This document shows positions 16,655 to 26,702 of a stretch of 64,000 nt of DNA, piece after piece. Made by a program: the position numbers and the translations under genes. The stretch lies in assembly GCA_943846675.1 (NCBI GenBank), contig OX044357.1:930001-994000 (forward strand), read 5' to 3'. Position 1 is the first letter of the stretch, and each line of letters starts with the position of its first letter. Below the pieces are notes generated by a model. It saw only the letters and a program-made list of their open reading frames with translations. It ran no database searches and was not told the DNA's origin. This stretch comes from UBA987 sp002292105. Lineage in GTDB: Bacteria; Bacteroidota; Bacteroidia; NS11-12g; UBA9320.

Positions 16655-19072
16655 TTAAGCTTCGTTGTTCAAATACTGTTCCAAAGCGTACTCATCTGGC
16701 AAAAGAACTTGTCGGGCTTTACTTCCTTCGAATGGTCCAACGATATTGGCACGTTCCAATTGGTCGATAATTCTCCCTGCTCTGTTGTATCCGATCTTAA
16801 GCCTGCGCTGCAGTAGCGACGTGCTTCCTTGCTGATGCTGTACTACAATACGCGCCGCATCCTCAAACAAAGCATCTTTGTCATCATCCTCTAACGCCTC
16901 TGCATTACCTGACGAATCTTCCTGAACTTCTGGCAGCATATACGCAGAAGCATATCCGCGTTGTTCGCCAATAAACGATGTAATAATCTCTACTTCAGGT
17001 GTATCTACAAATGGACATTGTAGTCTAATAATGTCGCTACCATTGGAGTAAAGCATATCTCCTTTACCAATGAGTTGATCAGCACCATTGCCATCCAAAA
17101 TCGTTCTTGAATCGATTTTGGAGGTCACCCTAAAAGCAATACGGGCTGGGAAATTGGCTTTGATTGTTCCTGTAATAATATTAACCGATGGCCGCTGTGT
17201 GGCCAACACCAAGTGAATGCCTATCGCTCGTGCCAGTTGTGCTAAGCGCGCAATCGGGTGTTCAACCTCTTTGCCCGATGTCATGATTAAATCTGCCACT
17301 TCGTCAACAACTACGACGATGTAAGGTAAAAATCGATGACCTTCATTCGGGTTAAGTTTACGCTTCTGAAACTTGGTGTTATACTCTTTAATGTTACGCA
17401 CCATGGCATCTTGCAAAAGCGCATACCTATTGTCCATCTCAATACAAAGGCTATTGAGTGTTTGAACAACCAACTTGTTGTCGGTAATAATGGCGTCTCC
17501 TTCGCCAGGTATCTTAGCTAGATAGTGTCTTTCTATTCTTTGGTATAAGGTAAGCTCCACTTTTTTCGGATCAACCAAAACAAATTTTAATTCGGCTGGA
17601 TGCTTTTTGTACATCAGTGAAACCAGAAGTGCATTTAAACCAACAGACTTTCCTTGACCTGTTGCACCCGCCATTAACAAGTGAGGCATTTTAGCTAAAT
17701 CCGCAATGTATACTTCGTTGCTAATGGTTTTACCCAGGCAGACGGGAAGATCATGTTTTGATTCCTGAAAGCGCTTACTGGCAATACCCGAGCGCATTGA
17801 TACGATTTCTGGAGATTGGTTTGGTACCTCAATTCCAATGGTGCCTTTACCTGGGATTGGAGCTATTATTCGAATGCCGAGTGCTGCTAAGCTTAAGGCA
17901 ATATCGTCTTCTAGATTTTTGATTTTAGAAATTTTAACACCAGGGGCAGGTACAATTTCAAAAAGTGTAACCGTAGGTCCGATTGTCGCTTTGATTTGTG
18001 AGATTTCAATTTTGTAGTTCCTTAAAGTTTCTACAATCAGATCTTTACTTCTTTTAAGATCACTCTCACTAACTTCTACCTTGCGGTCGGCATATTCGTT
18101 TAAGAATGTAATGTTAGGGAATTTGTAGCCCGACAAATCTAACGTTGGGTCGTATTCCGTATCGATGCCTTGACGGCCAATCTCTTTGGCACTTAATTCT
18201 TCCTCTTCTTTGGTCTCTTCGATTGTTAAATCAAGATCTGGGTCTTCCTTTTTTACAGTTTCCTTTGGAGGTTTTACTATTTCAAAATCATCTTTTATTT
18301 GATCATCAGGTCTGGACGTTTCCTCCTCTGGGCCAGGTTCAATGTCCAAATCGATGTTGTCTTTGGTGAAAAGCGTTTCGGTAGGAGCGCTGTATTCGAT
18401 ATCTGTGTCGTCATTGGCGCCAATTGTTTTTGATGCCATGCGTTTGTCTTTAACGGTTTTAATCTTATCTCCAAACCAGCCGTACAAGTCGATATCGAAA
18501 TTCCAAATCAAAACACTAGCTAAATACGCCAGGAGGATTAATATCACGCCAAATGCACCAACCATAGAAGATAACCACTGGTATAAACCATAGCCAAACC
18601 CACCCGCTAAACTTGGATAGAGTTGATGGAATATTAAGCCGATAAACAAACTGAAGAAGGTGATTATTAAAACGGTATACTTCAGGGCAAGGTAAATGTT
18701 GAAAGACCTGGAGTTTGTGTAAATCCTGAGCCCTACGATGGCAACCAAGTAAGGTAAAGTGAAAGCAGTTAAACCAAAACCTGAATGCATTAGGTGGTAT
18801 GCCAGTTTTGCCCCTACAAAACGCATCCAATTTTTCGTTGCGCCATGATTGTTTCTAAAATATTCTGCGCTTCCTGATACCGCACTATCATCTACTTTCC
18901 ATGTGAATAGAAAGGATAAGAAGGATAGAAACATGAAAATCGCAAATAGGCAAATTACGCCACCAACTATTTTTCTAGTTCGTGGATCACGCAAAAGCAA
19001 GTGGTCTGAAAGCGATACGCCAGACTTCGTCTTTTTGCTTTTACGTTTTTTTGTAACTTGTTTTTTAGCCAT
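16655..19072 (-). CDS. ftsK: DNA translocase FtsK
   Basis: 805 residues from ATG at 19072 (TTG at 19081 is a less likely start). Four transmembrane segments lie in residues about 35-190, then an acidic linker (220-300), the alpha/beta motor with Walker A AGATGQGKS and Walker B VVVVDEVADLI, and a C-terminal winged-helix gamma domain (SLLQRRLKIGYNRAGRIID) that reads chromosome-orienting sequences. It pumps DNA at the septum for dimer resolution and chromosome segregation. A TATTTTTG -7 box is 24 bases upstream. Confidence 0.97.
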   Translation of the reverse strand: MAKKQVTKKRKSKKTKSGVSLSDHLLLRDPRTRKIVGGVICLFAIFMFLSFLSFLFTWKVDDSAVSGSAEYFRNNHGATKNWMRFVGAKLAYHLMHSGFGLTAFTLPYLVAIVGLRIYTNSRSFNIYLALKYTVLIITFFSLFIGLIFHQLYPSLAGGFGYGLYQWLSSMVGAFGVILILLAYLASVLIWNFDIDLYGWFGDKIKTVKDKRMASKTIGANDDTDIEYSAPTETLFTKDNIDLDIEPGPEEETSRPDDQIKDDFEIVKPPKETVKKEDPDLDLTIEETKEEEELSAKEIGRQGIDTEYDPTLDLSGYKFPNITFLNEYADRKVEVSESDLKRSKDLIVETLRNYKIEISQIKATIGPTVTLFEIVPAPGVKISKIKNLEDDIALSLAALGIRIIAPIPGKGTIGIEVPNQSPEIVSMRSGIASKRFQESKHDLPVCLGKTISNEVYIADLAKMPHLLMAGATGQGKSVGLNALLVSLMYKKHPAELKFVLVDPKKVELTLYQRIERHYLAKIPGEGDAIITDNKLVVQTLNSLCIEMDNRYALLQDAMVRNIKEYNTKFQKRKLNPNEGHRFLPYIVVVVDEVADLIMTSGKEVEHPIARLAQLARAIGIHLVLATQRPSVNIITGTIKANFPARIAFRVTSKIDSRTILDGNGADQLIGKGDMLYSNGSDIIRLQCPFVDTPEVEIITSFIGEQRGYASAYMLPEVQEDSSGNAEALEDDDKDALFEDAARIVVQHQQGSTSLLQRRLKIGYNRAGRIIDQLERANIVGPFEGSKARQVLLPDEYALEQYLNNEA

Positions 19073-19095
19073 TCGCCTCAATTATCCGTAACACA

Positions 19096-19103
19096 CAAAA
19101 ATA
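19096..19103 (-). promoter_or_regulatory. Putative -7 box (TAnnTTTG) for ftsK
   Basis: On the minus strand TATTTTTG matches TAnnTTTG, 23 bases before the ftsK ATG. It would drive the ftsK-lolA-lipoprotein-rhomboid run. Confidence 0.5.
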
Positions 19104-19155
19104 AACGGCGATTGTGCCAATCAATTGTGGTGTACCTGCATTAAGGTGTGGAAAA

Positions 19156-20067
19156 TCAATATATACGGTAGGTTTCGCCCTCTTCGGCGATCAGTGTTTC
19201 AGGAAATTGAGCCTGTGATTCTTTAAGATGATCGTCTGTGTTGTGGTAGCGAGACGAAAAATGCCCAATAAGTAGCTGATTTACAGATGCTTTTTGTGCG
19301 AACAGGCCTGCCTGTTCGGCGGTGCTATGTTTCGTTTTAATCGCTCTGTCTATTAAATTATGCAAGTAGGTTGCTTCGTGGTAAACTGTGTGACAATGGG
19401 CAAATGCTTCAGCAAGGTCTGGTCGGTAAATCGTATCCGTTATGTAACCATAGGTAATGGGCTTAGAGGCAGGATCGGTCAACACCTCATTATTAATTCG
19501 ATTGCCTGATTTGTCTATGTAGTCATGGCCGTCTTGTAATGCTGCAAATGCATGATTAGGAACGTTGTGTTCGTTGCAAGACTCAACATTGATATGTCTT
19601 TTGGTAACAACTTGTTGGACGATATATGCAAAACAGCTGACTCGGTGTGACACTGGTATATGGGTTATGTGTAAACGTGGTGTTTCAACTGTTCCTGTTG
19701 ATTCGTCTTCCAATTCAATAATGTCAATATCGAATGTTTGATGCGCGGCGCTTGTTTCTAAGTACACGTCATAAAACCGTTTTAAGCCTTTAGGCGCAAC
19801 GATAGTGAGCTTTGACCTGCGCCCGTTAAGTGCCATGGTATTTAACAAACCCATTAACCCCAAAAAATGATCGCCGTGCAAATGAGAAATGAGTATGTAG
19901 CTGATCTTTTGGTAGTTTATCCGATTGGTAATTAGGCGCTTTTGCGTTCCTTCTCCGCAATCAAATAGTAATTGATCTTGGTCCAATTTAAAATGCTGCC
20001 CACTTTGATTTCTTGTTTTAGTTGGAGCAGCAGAATTATTACCCAGAATTGTAAGTTCGGCGAACAT
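19156..20067 (-). CDS. rnz: Ribonuclease Z
   Basis: 303 residues, metallo-beta-lactamase fold tRNA 3' endonuclease. Visible: LGNNSAAPTKTRNQSG at the start, the zinc motif SHLHGDHFLGLMG near residue 60, the PVSHRVSCFAY stretch, the substrate/flexible arm region, and HEATYL plus GHFSSRY near the C-terminus. Length and motif order fit the short bacterial RNase Z. tRNAs in this genome lack encoded CCA (see both tRNAs here), which fits a need for this enzyme. Confidence 0.95.
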   Translation of the reverse strand: MFAELTILGNNSAAPTKTRNQSGQHFKLDQDQLLFDCGEGTQKRLITNRINYQKISYILISHLHGDHFLGLMGLLNTMALNGRRSKLTIVAPKGLKRFYDVYLETSAAHQTFDIDIIELEDESTGTVETPRLHITHIPVSHRVSCFAYIVQQVVTKRHINVESCNEHNVPNHAFAALQDGHDYIDKSGNRINNEVLTDPASKPITYGYITDTIYRPDLAEAFAHCHTVYHEATYLHNLIDRAIKTKHSTAEQAGLFAQKASVNQLLIGHFSSRYHNTDDHLKESQAQFPETLIAEEGETYRIY

Positions 20068-20151
20068 GGCACAAGGTTACAAGAATTGATGAGTTTAGGC
20101 AATTTCAAAAAAATATTTCTAAATAAAGGAATTATTCAATATTTGTAGTCT

Positions 20152-20919
20152 ATGGGTAAAACAGCATTAATTACAGGAGCTACATCAGGAATTGGAAAAG
20201 CTACTGCACGATTGTTCGCAGAACATAAATTTGATTTAATCATTACGGGTCGCAGAGAAGACCGGTTAAACGCTCTAGCGTCAGAAATAGAGTCTCAATA
20301 TGCAGTCAAGGTTCAATCGTTGTGTTTCGACGTCAGAGAATATGAAGCCGTGACTCAAAGCATTGATGCACTTAAGTCTCAAAATCAACCAATCGATGTT
20401 TTGGTAAATAATGCAGGTTTAGCAAGTGGTTTAGATAAGCTACAAGATGGAGATGTTGAAGATTGGAATAAAATGATTGACACCAATGTGAAAGGTCTTT
20501 TGTATATGAGTAGGCAAGTAATTCCTATAATGATTGAGCAGGGACATGGTCACATTGTGAACATTGGATCTATAGCTGGGAAAGAAGTTTATCCAAATGG
20601 CAATGTGTACTGTGGTACGAAACATATGGTTGACGCGCTGAACAAGAGTATGCGTAGAGAGTTAGCAGAGCATGGCATAAAAGTGTCTGCAGTTAACCCA
20701 GGTGCAGTGGAAACAGAATTCAGTTTAGTCCGTTTGCACGGCAATGAAGACAAGGCTAAAAAAGTGTATGACGGGTTTAAAAACTTAGTTGCCTATGATA
20801 TAGCAGACGCAGTGCTGTACATTGTTACACGACCAGAACACGTCAATATCAACGATTTGATTATTATGCCTAAGGCGCAGCCCGCAGCGGGCACGATCAT
20901 AAGAAATAAAGGGTATTAG
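20152..20919 (+). CDS. Short-chain dehydrogenase (YdfG-like SDR)
   Basis: 255 residues, classical SDR. NAD(P) loop TGATSGIGKATA at residue 9, NNAGLASG near 87, catalytic Ser in NIGSIAGKE and YxxxK in YCGTKHMV near 154. The GLASG after NNAG and the overall length are like YdfG/serine 3-dehydrogenase types that act on hydroxy acids; the basic GRRED after the first beta strands suggests NADP. It overlaps the convergent stress protein gene by 4 bases. Confidence 0.9.
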   Translation: MGKTALITGATSGIGKATARLFAEHKFDLIITGRREDRLNALASEIESQYAVKVQSLCFDVREYEAVTQSIDALKSQNQPIDVLVNNAGLASGLDKLQDGDVEDWNKMIDTNVKGLLYMSRQVIPIMIEQGHGHIVNIGSIAGKEVYPNGNVYCGTKHMVDALNKSMRRELAEHGIKVSAVNPGAVETEFSLVRLHGNEDKAKKVYDGFKNLVAYDIADAVLYIVTRPEHVNINDLIIMPKAQPAAGTIIRNKGY

Positions 20920-21728
20920 TAACCAACGGCACCGGTAAGCGCAAGGTCACGACTGTGCATTACCATTACAGGAGCCTTGCTGTTGTTTACAATGTCTTGG
21001 GAATAAGATCCCATGATGAAACTTTTGCTTTCTGTATCGGCCATGATCATCACCAACCCTGCACGCACCTTTTTAGAATATTCTAAAATGTTTTTCGTGA
21101 CGTCTCCGCCAAACTGCGTTTCGTAGGTTGTTCGGATACCACGTTCATGCAAGTATTTTTCAGTTTGCCTTCCGTATGCATTTAGTTTAGACTGTACCGA
21201 TTTATCCGTTCCTTTAGTTACGGAATATATGTGCACCGTTGCATCGAATGCTTGAGCCATCATTGCGGCGTAAGGCACTTTTTGGCGTGTTGTTTCGTCG
21301 TTATCTAAGGGAAGTAAAATGTCTGTTAAAGGATCTTCTTTAGTTGTTTCTAGTATGGTAATTACCGGACAGTTCGCAGCACTCGCCACTCTAAAGGCAT
21401 TACTCCCAATCCAAAATGGTTGCCACCCACTGCTACCATGCGTTCCTATAATGACCATGTCGGCTCCAAGCTCCCGCTCACTAATAGAAATTTCGTTGTA
21501 AACCTTTCCGGTTCTCATCACGAATTCAATATCAATGTCCAATCTATTTCCTACTTCTAAAACAGCTTGTTGAATTTCGGTAGGGTCAGCTTTACCTTCC
21601 TGAAATACATACAACGCATGTAATTTTGCGTCAAACCGTTTGGCTGTATCTGCTGCTTTTTCTAAGGCGATTTTTGCCGATTTTGAGTTGTCGAACCCGA
21701 CTAGAATGTTGTTAATCTGAAAATCCAT
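20916..21728 (-). CDS. Universal stress protein, tandem UspA
   Basis: 270 residues from ATG at 21728 (GTG at 21734 also possible). The first domain starts INNILVGFDNSKSAK and holds the nucleotide loop GTHGSSGWQPFWIGSNA with NCPVITI; the second starts DILLPLDNDE and includes VMIMADTESKSFIMGSYSQD and PVMVMHSRD. The first domain keeps the G2xG9xG(S/T)-type ATP loop; the second is degenerate. A second Usp tandem protein in this window (see 11586-12485) is common in Bacteroidota. Confidence 0.88.
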   Translation of the reverse strand: MDFQINNILVGFDNSKSAKIALEKAADTAKRFDAKLHALYVFQEGKADPTEIQQAVLEVGNRLDIDIEFVMRTGKVYNEISISERELGADMVIIGTHGSSGWQPFWIGSNAFRVASAANCPVITILETTKEDPLTDILLPLDNDETTRQKVPYAAMMAQAFDATVHIYSVTKGTDKSVQSKLNAYGRQTEKYLHERGIRTTYETQFGGDVTKNILEYSKKVRAGLVMIMADTESKSFIMGSYSQDIVNNSKAPVMVMHSRDLALTGAVGY

Positions 21729-21860
21729 ATGCACTATAACTACTTGGTAACGAATATACTAAACAGCGTCTAATAAAACAATCCAATTTTTAAAGTAACC
21801 GTACTTTTTTACAAGCAAGTTTGCACTTGCTCTTTATTGATAGACAGTTAGTTAGCGCGA

Positions 21861-23003
21861 TTAAGTTTCTGTGTAAGAACCATATACGCTGCTTACAAAC
21901 GGTCCATTTAAAAAGGCTTCTTTGTCGATATCTGTTTGATATATCACCCCAGATTTTTGTTGAGATAAAAGGTAATATGCCATTTCGCATAGCGCCGAAG
22001 CGGTTGTGGATTGGATTGCCCGCAATGTCTGGTTACCAATTTTCATTGGAAGAATTTTTAACGACTTTTCGTAACTACGCAAAAATCCTTGGTTGTCTTT
22101 TCCCATAACCGAAGCGTAAATTATTACCACGTCTTCATCAACAATAGGAATTTTGTCAAGCATGATTTGCGTGAGTTTGTCAATCCTGTTTTCTGATATC
22201 GGAAGCTTGCTTAGTGTTTTTTCAACCCACTTGTAATGCCCTGGGTATCGCAACGTTTTGTAATGAATGTTTGTGATTTTGTCTTCCAAAGCAGAAGGCA
22301 AGTTCGCGGCACCTCCAGACGTGAAATTATCTTCATACACAATCCCATCGATGGTAATCAAGTTTCTACCAGAAAGTGCTGGTACCAGTATGCGTTTATT
22401 GTTGCGCACGATGATTGCGTCTTTAACGTATTCCGTAGCTACACCAATCGGGCTCCATGTAAATGCGTAGTGATGCGGGGCAAGTGCATTTTTTGATAAT
22501 GCGCCTACCTTCATTTGCATTTTTTTAACCTGATTGCCACCAAAGTCTCTTACAAAGTTGTCATACAGTTTTAAGGCTAGAATGTTGATGTATCCAGGTG
22601 CTAAACCAGTTTGTAATACAAACCCTGTACGTGCATCTTTTGCCAGCGCTGCGATCTCTTCTGTTTCTTTAACGTATTCCGTTAAGTTGGCGTAATGCGC
22701 ATTTCGTTCAAGGGCTAAACGCGCCATTTTAGGAGCGAAACTACCAGGTAAGCAGTCTAGCAGTACGTCGCACTGTGTTAAAACTTCTTTGAGTTTGTCG
22801 TCGGAAGACGTAGACATTTCAAAGGTTTCCACTTGTGTTGTCGGATTTCCTTTCTTAATCCAATCCAGACTGTCTACAAGCTGCTCATTGTGTATATCCC
22901 CGATAATTATTCGGGCATTTAAAGATTTATTGGTCTCCAATAATAAAGCTGCTGCTCGACCAATTCCCCCCGCTCCCGCAATAAATATTGTACCGTCAAT
23001 CAT
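21861..23003 (-). CDS. Saccharopine dehydrogenase-like protein
   Basis: 380 residues from ATG at 23003; the longer frame to 23075 adds 24 residues before the Rossmann fold. The N-terminus IFIAGAGGIGRAAAL is the NAD(P) loop, followed by DCLPGSFAPKMARLAL and LTEYVKETEE, and GFVLQTGLAPGYINILA, all typical of saccharopine dehydrogenase/carboxynorspermidine-type oxidoreductases. Reaction could be lysine or polyamine related; it is not fixed by the sequence. Confidence 0.88.
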   Translation of the reverse strand: MIDGTIFIAGAGGIGRAAALLLETNKSLNARIIIGDIHNEQLVDSLDWIKKGNPTTQVETFEMSTSSDDKLKEVLTQCDVLLDCLPGSFAPKMARLALERNAHYANLTEYVKETEEIAALAKDARTGFVLQTGLAPGYINILALKLYDNFVRDFGGNQVKKMQMKVGALSKNALAPHHYAFTWSPIGVATEYVKDAIIVRNNKRILVPALSGRNLITIDGIVYEDNFTSGGAANLPSALEDKITNIHYKTLRYPGHYKWVEKTLSKLPISENRIDKLTQIMLDKIPIVDEDVVIIYASVMGKDNQGFLRSYEKSLKILPMKIGNQTLRAIQSTTASALCEMAYYLLSQQKSGVIYQTDIDKEAFLNGPFVSSVYGSYTET

Positions 23004-23199
23004 GTTATGTGTTATGTGCTTTTGTAACGACCAAGGTATTGGTTTTCTCCTATATACTATAGGGATTTTTTGCAACTTTTAAAGGATTTATGCACAACAG
23101 GCGGCACGTGAGTCTGCCTATTCATTTTTATTACTGAGCCTCCGTATCATTTTCACATGCAACAAGTATCTTCGCCCCGCCAAAAAAGAAAGAAGAAAT

Positions 23200-24183
23200 A
23201 TGAAAATATTTGTTACAGGAGCAGACGGTTTGTTGGGAAACAATATGGTCAGGCTGCTTCTAGATAAAGGATATTCCGTTAAGGTGTTTATCCAATCAGG
23301 AAAAGATTTAGGATACCTCAAAGGGCTAAATATAGAAGTAAGTCATGGTGATTTGCTAAATTATGAAGAACTAGTTGAGGCCATGACGGGTGCCGACGTT
23401 GTAATCAATGCTGCAGCTGTTACAGATACTTGGCCCAATAAAGGGCCTCTTTACTGGAAGGTAAATGTCGATGGTGTTCGTAATGTGGTAAACGCTGTCA
23501 AATCTTTACAAATTAAAAGACTGGTACACGTAGGTACGGCTAATTCATTTGGCCCTGGCGATGCGAGCACTCCAGGAACTGAGCTAAATCCATTTGACGG
23601 AGAAAAATATGGGTTGGATTATATCACATCCAAATACAAAGCCCAAGAAATGATTTTGAAGGAATGTCGCGAAAACGATTTGCCTGCTTTAATCGTAAAC
23701 CCAACGTTTATGATTGGGCCTTACGACGTAAAGCCAAGTTCCGGAAAAATGATCATTTCTGTCATTCAAGGTAAAGTGCCGGGTTATTCGCCTGGAGGTA
23801 GAAACTTCGTTTATGTCAAAGACGTTGCCCAAGCCATTGTTAATTCAGTAGAAAAAGGCAGAATTGGGGAGTGTTATTTGGCAGCCGGTGTAAACTTGAC
23901 CTACAAAGAGATGTTTGCCAAAATTGCAAACATCTTTGAAGTGAAGCCGCCAACCTTGGGCATACCTGGTTTTGCGGTTTTGGTGTATGGTGGTGTTCTG
24001 TCGTTGATTGGGAAAATCACTAAGAAAGAGCAAGTCATCAGTTACCCGCTTGCATTAATATCAAACGAATTTCATTACTACAGCAATGCGAAAGCCGTTG
24101 AAGAGTTAGAAATGCCAAAAACGGATATCGAATTTGCGATTAAGGAAGCCGTTGCATGGTTCAAAGAAGAAAAATATCTATAG
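23200..24183 (+). CDS. NAD-dependent epimerase/dehydratase (extended SDR)
   Basis: 327 residues. NAD loop VTGADGLLGNNMVRLL at residue 5, D-rich ALDx-like stretch, INAAAVTDTWP, and active-site YITSKYKAQE (YxxxK). The layout is that of 3-beta-HSD/dihydroflavonol-4-reductase-like epimerases. It is followed after 7 bases by another SDR on the same strand, so both may act on one small-molecule or lipid pathway. Confidence 0.88.
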   Translation: MKIFVTGADGLLGNNMVRLLLDKGYSVKVFIQSGKDLGYLKGLNIEVSHGDLLNYEELVEAMTGADVVINAAAVTDTWPNKGPLYWKVNVDGVRNVVNAVKSLQIKRLVHVGTANSFGPGDASTPGTELNPFDGEKYGLDYITSKYKAQEMILKECRENDLPALIVNPTFMIGPYDVKPSSGKMIISVIQGKVPGYSPGGRNFVYVKDVAQAIVNSVEKGRIGECYLAAGVNLTYKEMFAKIANIFEVKPPTLGIPGFAVLVYGGVLSLIGKITKKEQVISYPLALISNEFHYYSNAKAVEELEMPKTDIEFAIKEAVAWFKEEKYL

Positions 24184-24190
24184 TAACAGT

Positions 24191-25003
24191 ATGAAAGACT
24201 TCTTTAAAGACAAGGTTGTATGCATAACAGGGTCTAGTCAAGGGATTGGAAAGGCTACGGCATTACTTTTAGGGAACCTCGGGGCCAAAGTGGTTATTAA
24301 TGGAAGAAATCCACAAAAACTTCAGGCCGCTTACGATGAGTTGAAAGGTAGCGGGGTTGATTGCTTTCAAGTGGTGGCAGATGTTTCGTTGCCAGAAGAT
24401 TGTGAAGCACTGGTAAACAAGATAAATGAACAGTTTGGTCGATTGGATGCGTTGATTAATAACGCAGGAATTGCCAGTCATGGGAAGATTGAAGAATCCA
24501 CCCCTGAAAACTGGGCTCGTGTTGTTGACATTAACACCATGGGAACGATTAACACCACTTATTACGCACTACCGTTACTAAAGCAATCAAAAGGAAGTGT
24601 CATCATCATAAGCAGTATGGCTGCCAAAGTGGGTGTTCCTGGTCACGCAGGCTATTCTGTTTCTAAGATGGCACTAACGGCTTACGCGAAAGCACTGCAA
24701 GTAGAGCTAGAAAATCAAATACATTGCGGGTTAATCTACGTTGGTTTTACGGCCAATGAGACGGAAAAAACAATATTGAAACCGGATGGTTCTTACGAAA
24801 AACTGAAAGAGCGTCAAGGTTTGAAACTTGCAAGTAGAGAAGATGTCGCGCAAAAAATCGCTTCGGTGATTTATCGCCGTAAGAAGGAGGTTACCCTAAC
24901 CTTTTTAGGTAAACTACAGCATGTAATGCTCAAATTTGCTCCAGGAATAGTTTATATGCTTTTGAAAAAAAGTTTTAAAGACTACGACGACATGTATGCA
25001 TAA
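24191..25003 (+). CDS. Short-chain dehydrogenase (SDR)
   Basis: 270 residues from ATG at 24191; an earlier frame start would overlap the epimerase gene by 50 bases. NAD(P) loop TGSSQGIGKATALL, NNAGIASHG, catalytic SSMAAKVGVPG and YSVSKMALTAYA (YxxxK). The C-terminus is basic and has a hydrophobic stretch (LKFAPGIVYMLLKK), so it might be membrane associated, as in sphinganine/ketosphinganine reductase-like SDRs, a plausible role since Bacteroidota make sphingolipids. This last is inference. Confidence 0.85.
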   Translation: MKDFFKDKVVCITGSSQGIGKATALLLGNLGAKVVINGRNPQKLQAAYDELKGSGVDCFQVVADVSLPEDCEALVNKINEQFGRLDALINNAGIASHGKIEESTPENWARVVDINTMGTINTTYYALPLLKQSKGSVIIISSMAAKVGVPGHAGYSVSKMALTAYAKALQVELENQIHCGLIYVGFTANETEKTILKPDGSYEKLKERQGLKLASREDVAQKIASVIYRRKKEVTLTFLGKLQHVMLKFAPGIVYMLLKKSFKDYDDMYA

Positions 25004-25039
25004 CATGCTCGGATAGAAAAAACGAATTAATTTTATACC

Positions 25040-25759
25040 GTGTTAGAAAACTTGAAGCTTGAAAATATTTTAGTTCTAGATATCGAGACGGTACCTGCTT
25101 CGCCTGACTATAATTCCCTTGACGATCGCTGGAAGTCGCTTTGGGATAGAAAGGCAAAATTTTTGGTTAAAGAAGATCAGACCCCAGATGAAGTGTACGA
25201 TCGAGCGGGTATTTATGCTGAGTTTGGTCGCGTTATTTGTATTTCTGTAGGTGTGTTTTACCAACAAGATGAAGCGTTGCATTTCAAGATAAAAAGTTTC
25301 TATGGTCACGACGAGGCAGCGTTGTTGACCGAGTTTTGTAACTTACTTAATACTAATTTTACTTCACCACAAAAGGCATTATGTGGTCATAATGGGAAAG
25401 AATTTGACTTTCCATTTTTAGCCAGACGTATTTTAACAAATGGGTTGAAACTACCTTACTTGTTGAATACCGCCGGCAAAAAACCATGGGAAGTGAATCA
25501 TGTCGACACCATGCAGCTTTGGAAGTTTGGTGATTTTAAAAGTTATACGTCTTTAGACTTATTGGCAGCATTGTTTGATATTCCAACGCCTAAAGATGAC
25601 ATTGACGGCAACATGGTCTATGGGGTTTATTATCAAGACAATGATCTAGAACGCATTCGCGTATATTGTCAAAAAGACATCGTAACCTTAGCAAACGTAG
25701 TCCTCAAGTTCAAAGGAATGAGTTTGCTCGAAGAAACCAATATTCATATTTCAAACTAA
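25040..25759 (+). CDS. 3'-5' exonuclease, PolB-type DEDD fold
   Basis: 239 residues, GTG start at 25040 (no ATG in frame nearby). DEDD motifs: ILVLDIETVP near residue 11, NGKEFDFPFLARR near 113 and YCQKDIVTLANV near 212. This is the predicted stand-alone exonuclease related to the proofreading domain of PolB. It ends 4 bases before the methyltransferase gene. Confidence 0.88.
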   Translation: MLENLKLENILVLDIETVPASPDYNSLDDRWKSLWDRKAKFLVKEDQTPDEVYDRAGIYAEFGRVICISVGVFYQQDEALHFKIKSFYGHDEAALLTEFCNLLNTNFTSPQKALCGHNGKEFDFPFLARRILTNGLKLPYLLNTAGKKPWEVNHVDTMQLWKFGDFKSYTSLDLLAALFDIPTPKDDIDGNMVYGVYYQDNDLERIRVYCQKDIVTLANVVLKFKGMSLLEETNIHISN

Positions 25760-25763
25760 ACAA

Positions 25764-26645
25764 ATGGCAAAAGGGAAACCTCAAACAAAACCACAATGGA
25801 GCGATTACAGTTTGATCGATTGTGGCGATGGAAGAAAACTAGAAAGATTTGGTTCAGTTGTTTTAATCAGACCAGAGCCTGCAGCCATTTGGAGTCCGAA
25901 ATTGGATAAAAAGGAATGGGAAAAAAAAGCGCACGCCGAGTGTATTCAATTGACCAATAACAAGGCAGACTGGAAATTTTCAAAAGAGTTTAAAAAAACG
26001 TGGAATGTGAATTATGGTTTACGCGGAAAGGTAATCAGTTTTAATTTGCAACTTACACGTTTTAAGCATGTTGGGTTGTTTCCTGAGCACTTTATGAACT
26101 GGAATTATATTTACGACAGCGTAAAGAAAATTGGTCCGTCGGCTAAGGTGCTTAACCTGTTTGCGTATACCGGTGGAGCATCTTTAGCTGCGAAAGCGGC
26201 TGGTGCTGATGTTGTACATGTCGATAGTATAAAGCAGGTAATATCATGGGCAAAGTCAAACATGGTTTCGTCCAACTTAAAAGATATACGTTGGGTTGTG
26301 GAGGATGCGTTAAAATTTGTTGCTCGCGAAAACAAGCGCGGCAACACATATCAAGGGGTAATACTAGATCCACCGGCCTATGGTCTTGGGGCAAAAGGAG
26401 AAAGATGGAAGCTTGAAGATTCCATTAATGAATTGATGCAAATGGTCAACGGTGTATTAGATAAACGCAACCATTTTGTTGTCTTGAACACCTATTCTCC
26501 CGGATTCACACCTTTGGTCGTTGAAAACGTCATGAAATCTACTTTGCACAAATCAAAGCATCACTCTTCAAAAGAGTTGTTTTTGCTCAGTGAAACCGGT
26601 TATAAAATGCCTACAGGGGTAACAGGAATCGCTACATCGGCCTAA
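25764..26645 (+). CDS. SAM-dependent methyltransferase, RlmI-like without PUA
   Basis: 293 residues. SAM-binding VLNLFAYTGGASLAAKAAGA, HVDSIKQVISWAK and DPPAYGLGAKGERW (the DPPxYG catalytic-type loop of rRNA cytosine-C5 methyltransferases) are visible. It resembles the catalytic half of RlmI/RlmL-like enzymes but has no PUA domain, as in many Bacteroidota homologues. Probable target is rRNA. Confidence 0.88.
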   Translation: MAKGKPQTKPQWSDYSLIDCGDGRKLERFGSVVLIRPEPAAIWSPKLDKKEWEKKAHAECIQLTNNKADWKFSKEFKKTWNVNYGLRGKVISFNLQLTRFKHVGLFPEHFMNWNYIYDSVKKIGPSAKVLNLFAYTGGASLAAKAAGADVVHVDSIKQVISWAKSNMVSSNLKDIRWVVEDALKFVARENKRGNTYQGVILDPPAYGLGAKGERWKLEDSINELMQMVNGVLDKRNHFVVLNTYSPGFTPLVVENVMKSTLHKSKHHSSKELFLLSETGYKMPTGVTGIATSA

Positions 26646-26688
26646 TTAAATTTAACACTTGTAAGACGTTAAAATGACCTTTTACGTT

Positions 26689-26696
26689 TATCTTTG
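26689..26696 (+). promoter_or_regulatory. Putative -7 box (TAnnTTTG) for the T9SS-cargo gene
   Basis: TATCTTTG lies 6 bases before the GTG at 26703, so the mRNA would be nearly leaderless. Confidence 0.5.
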
Positions 26697-26702
26697 TTCG
26701 TT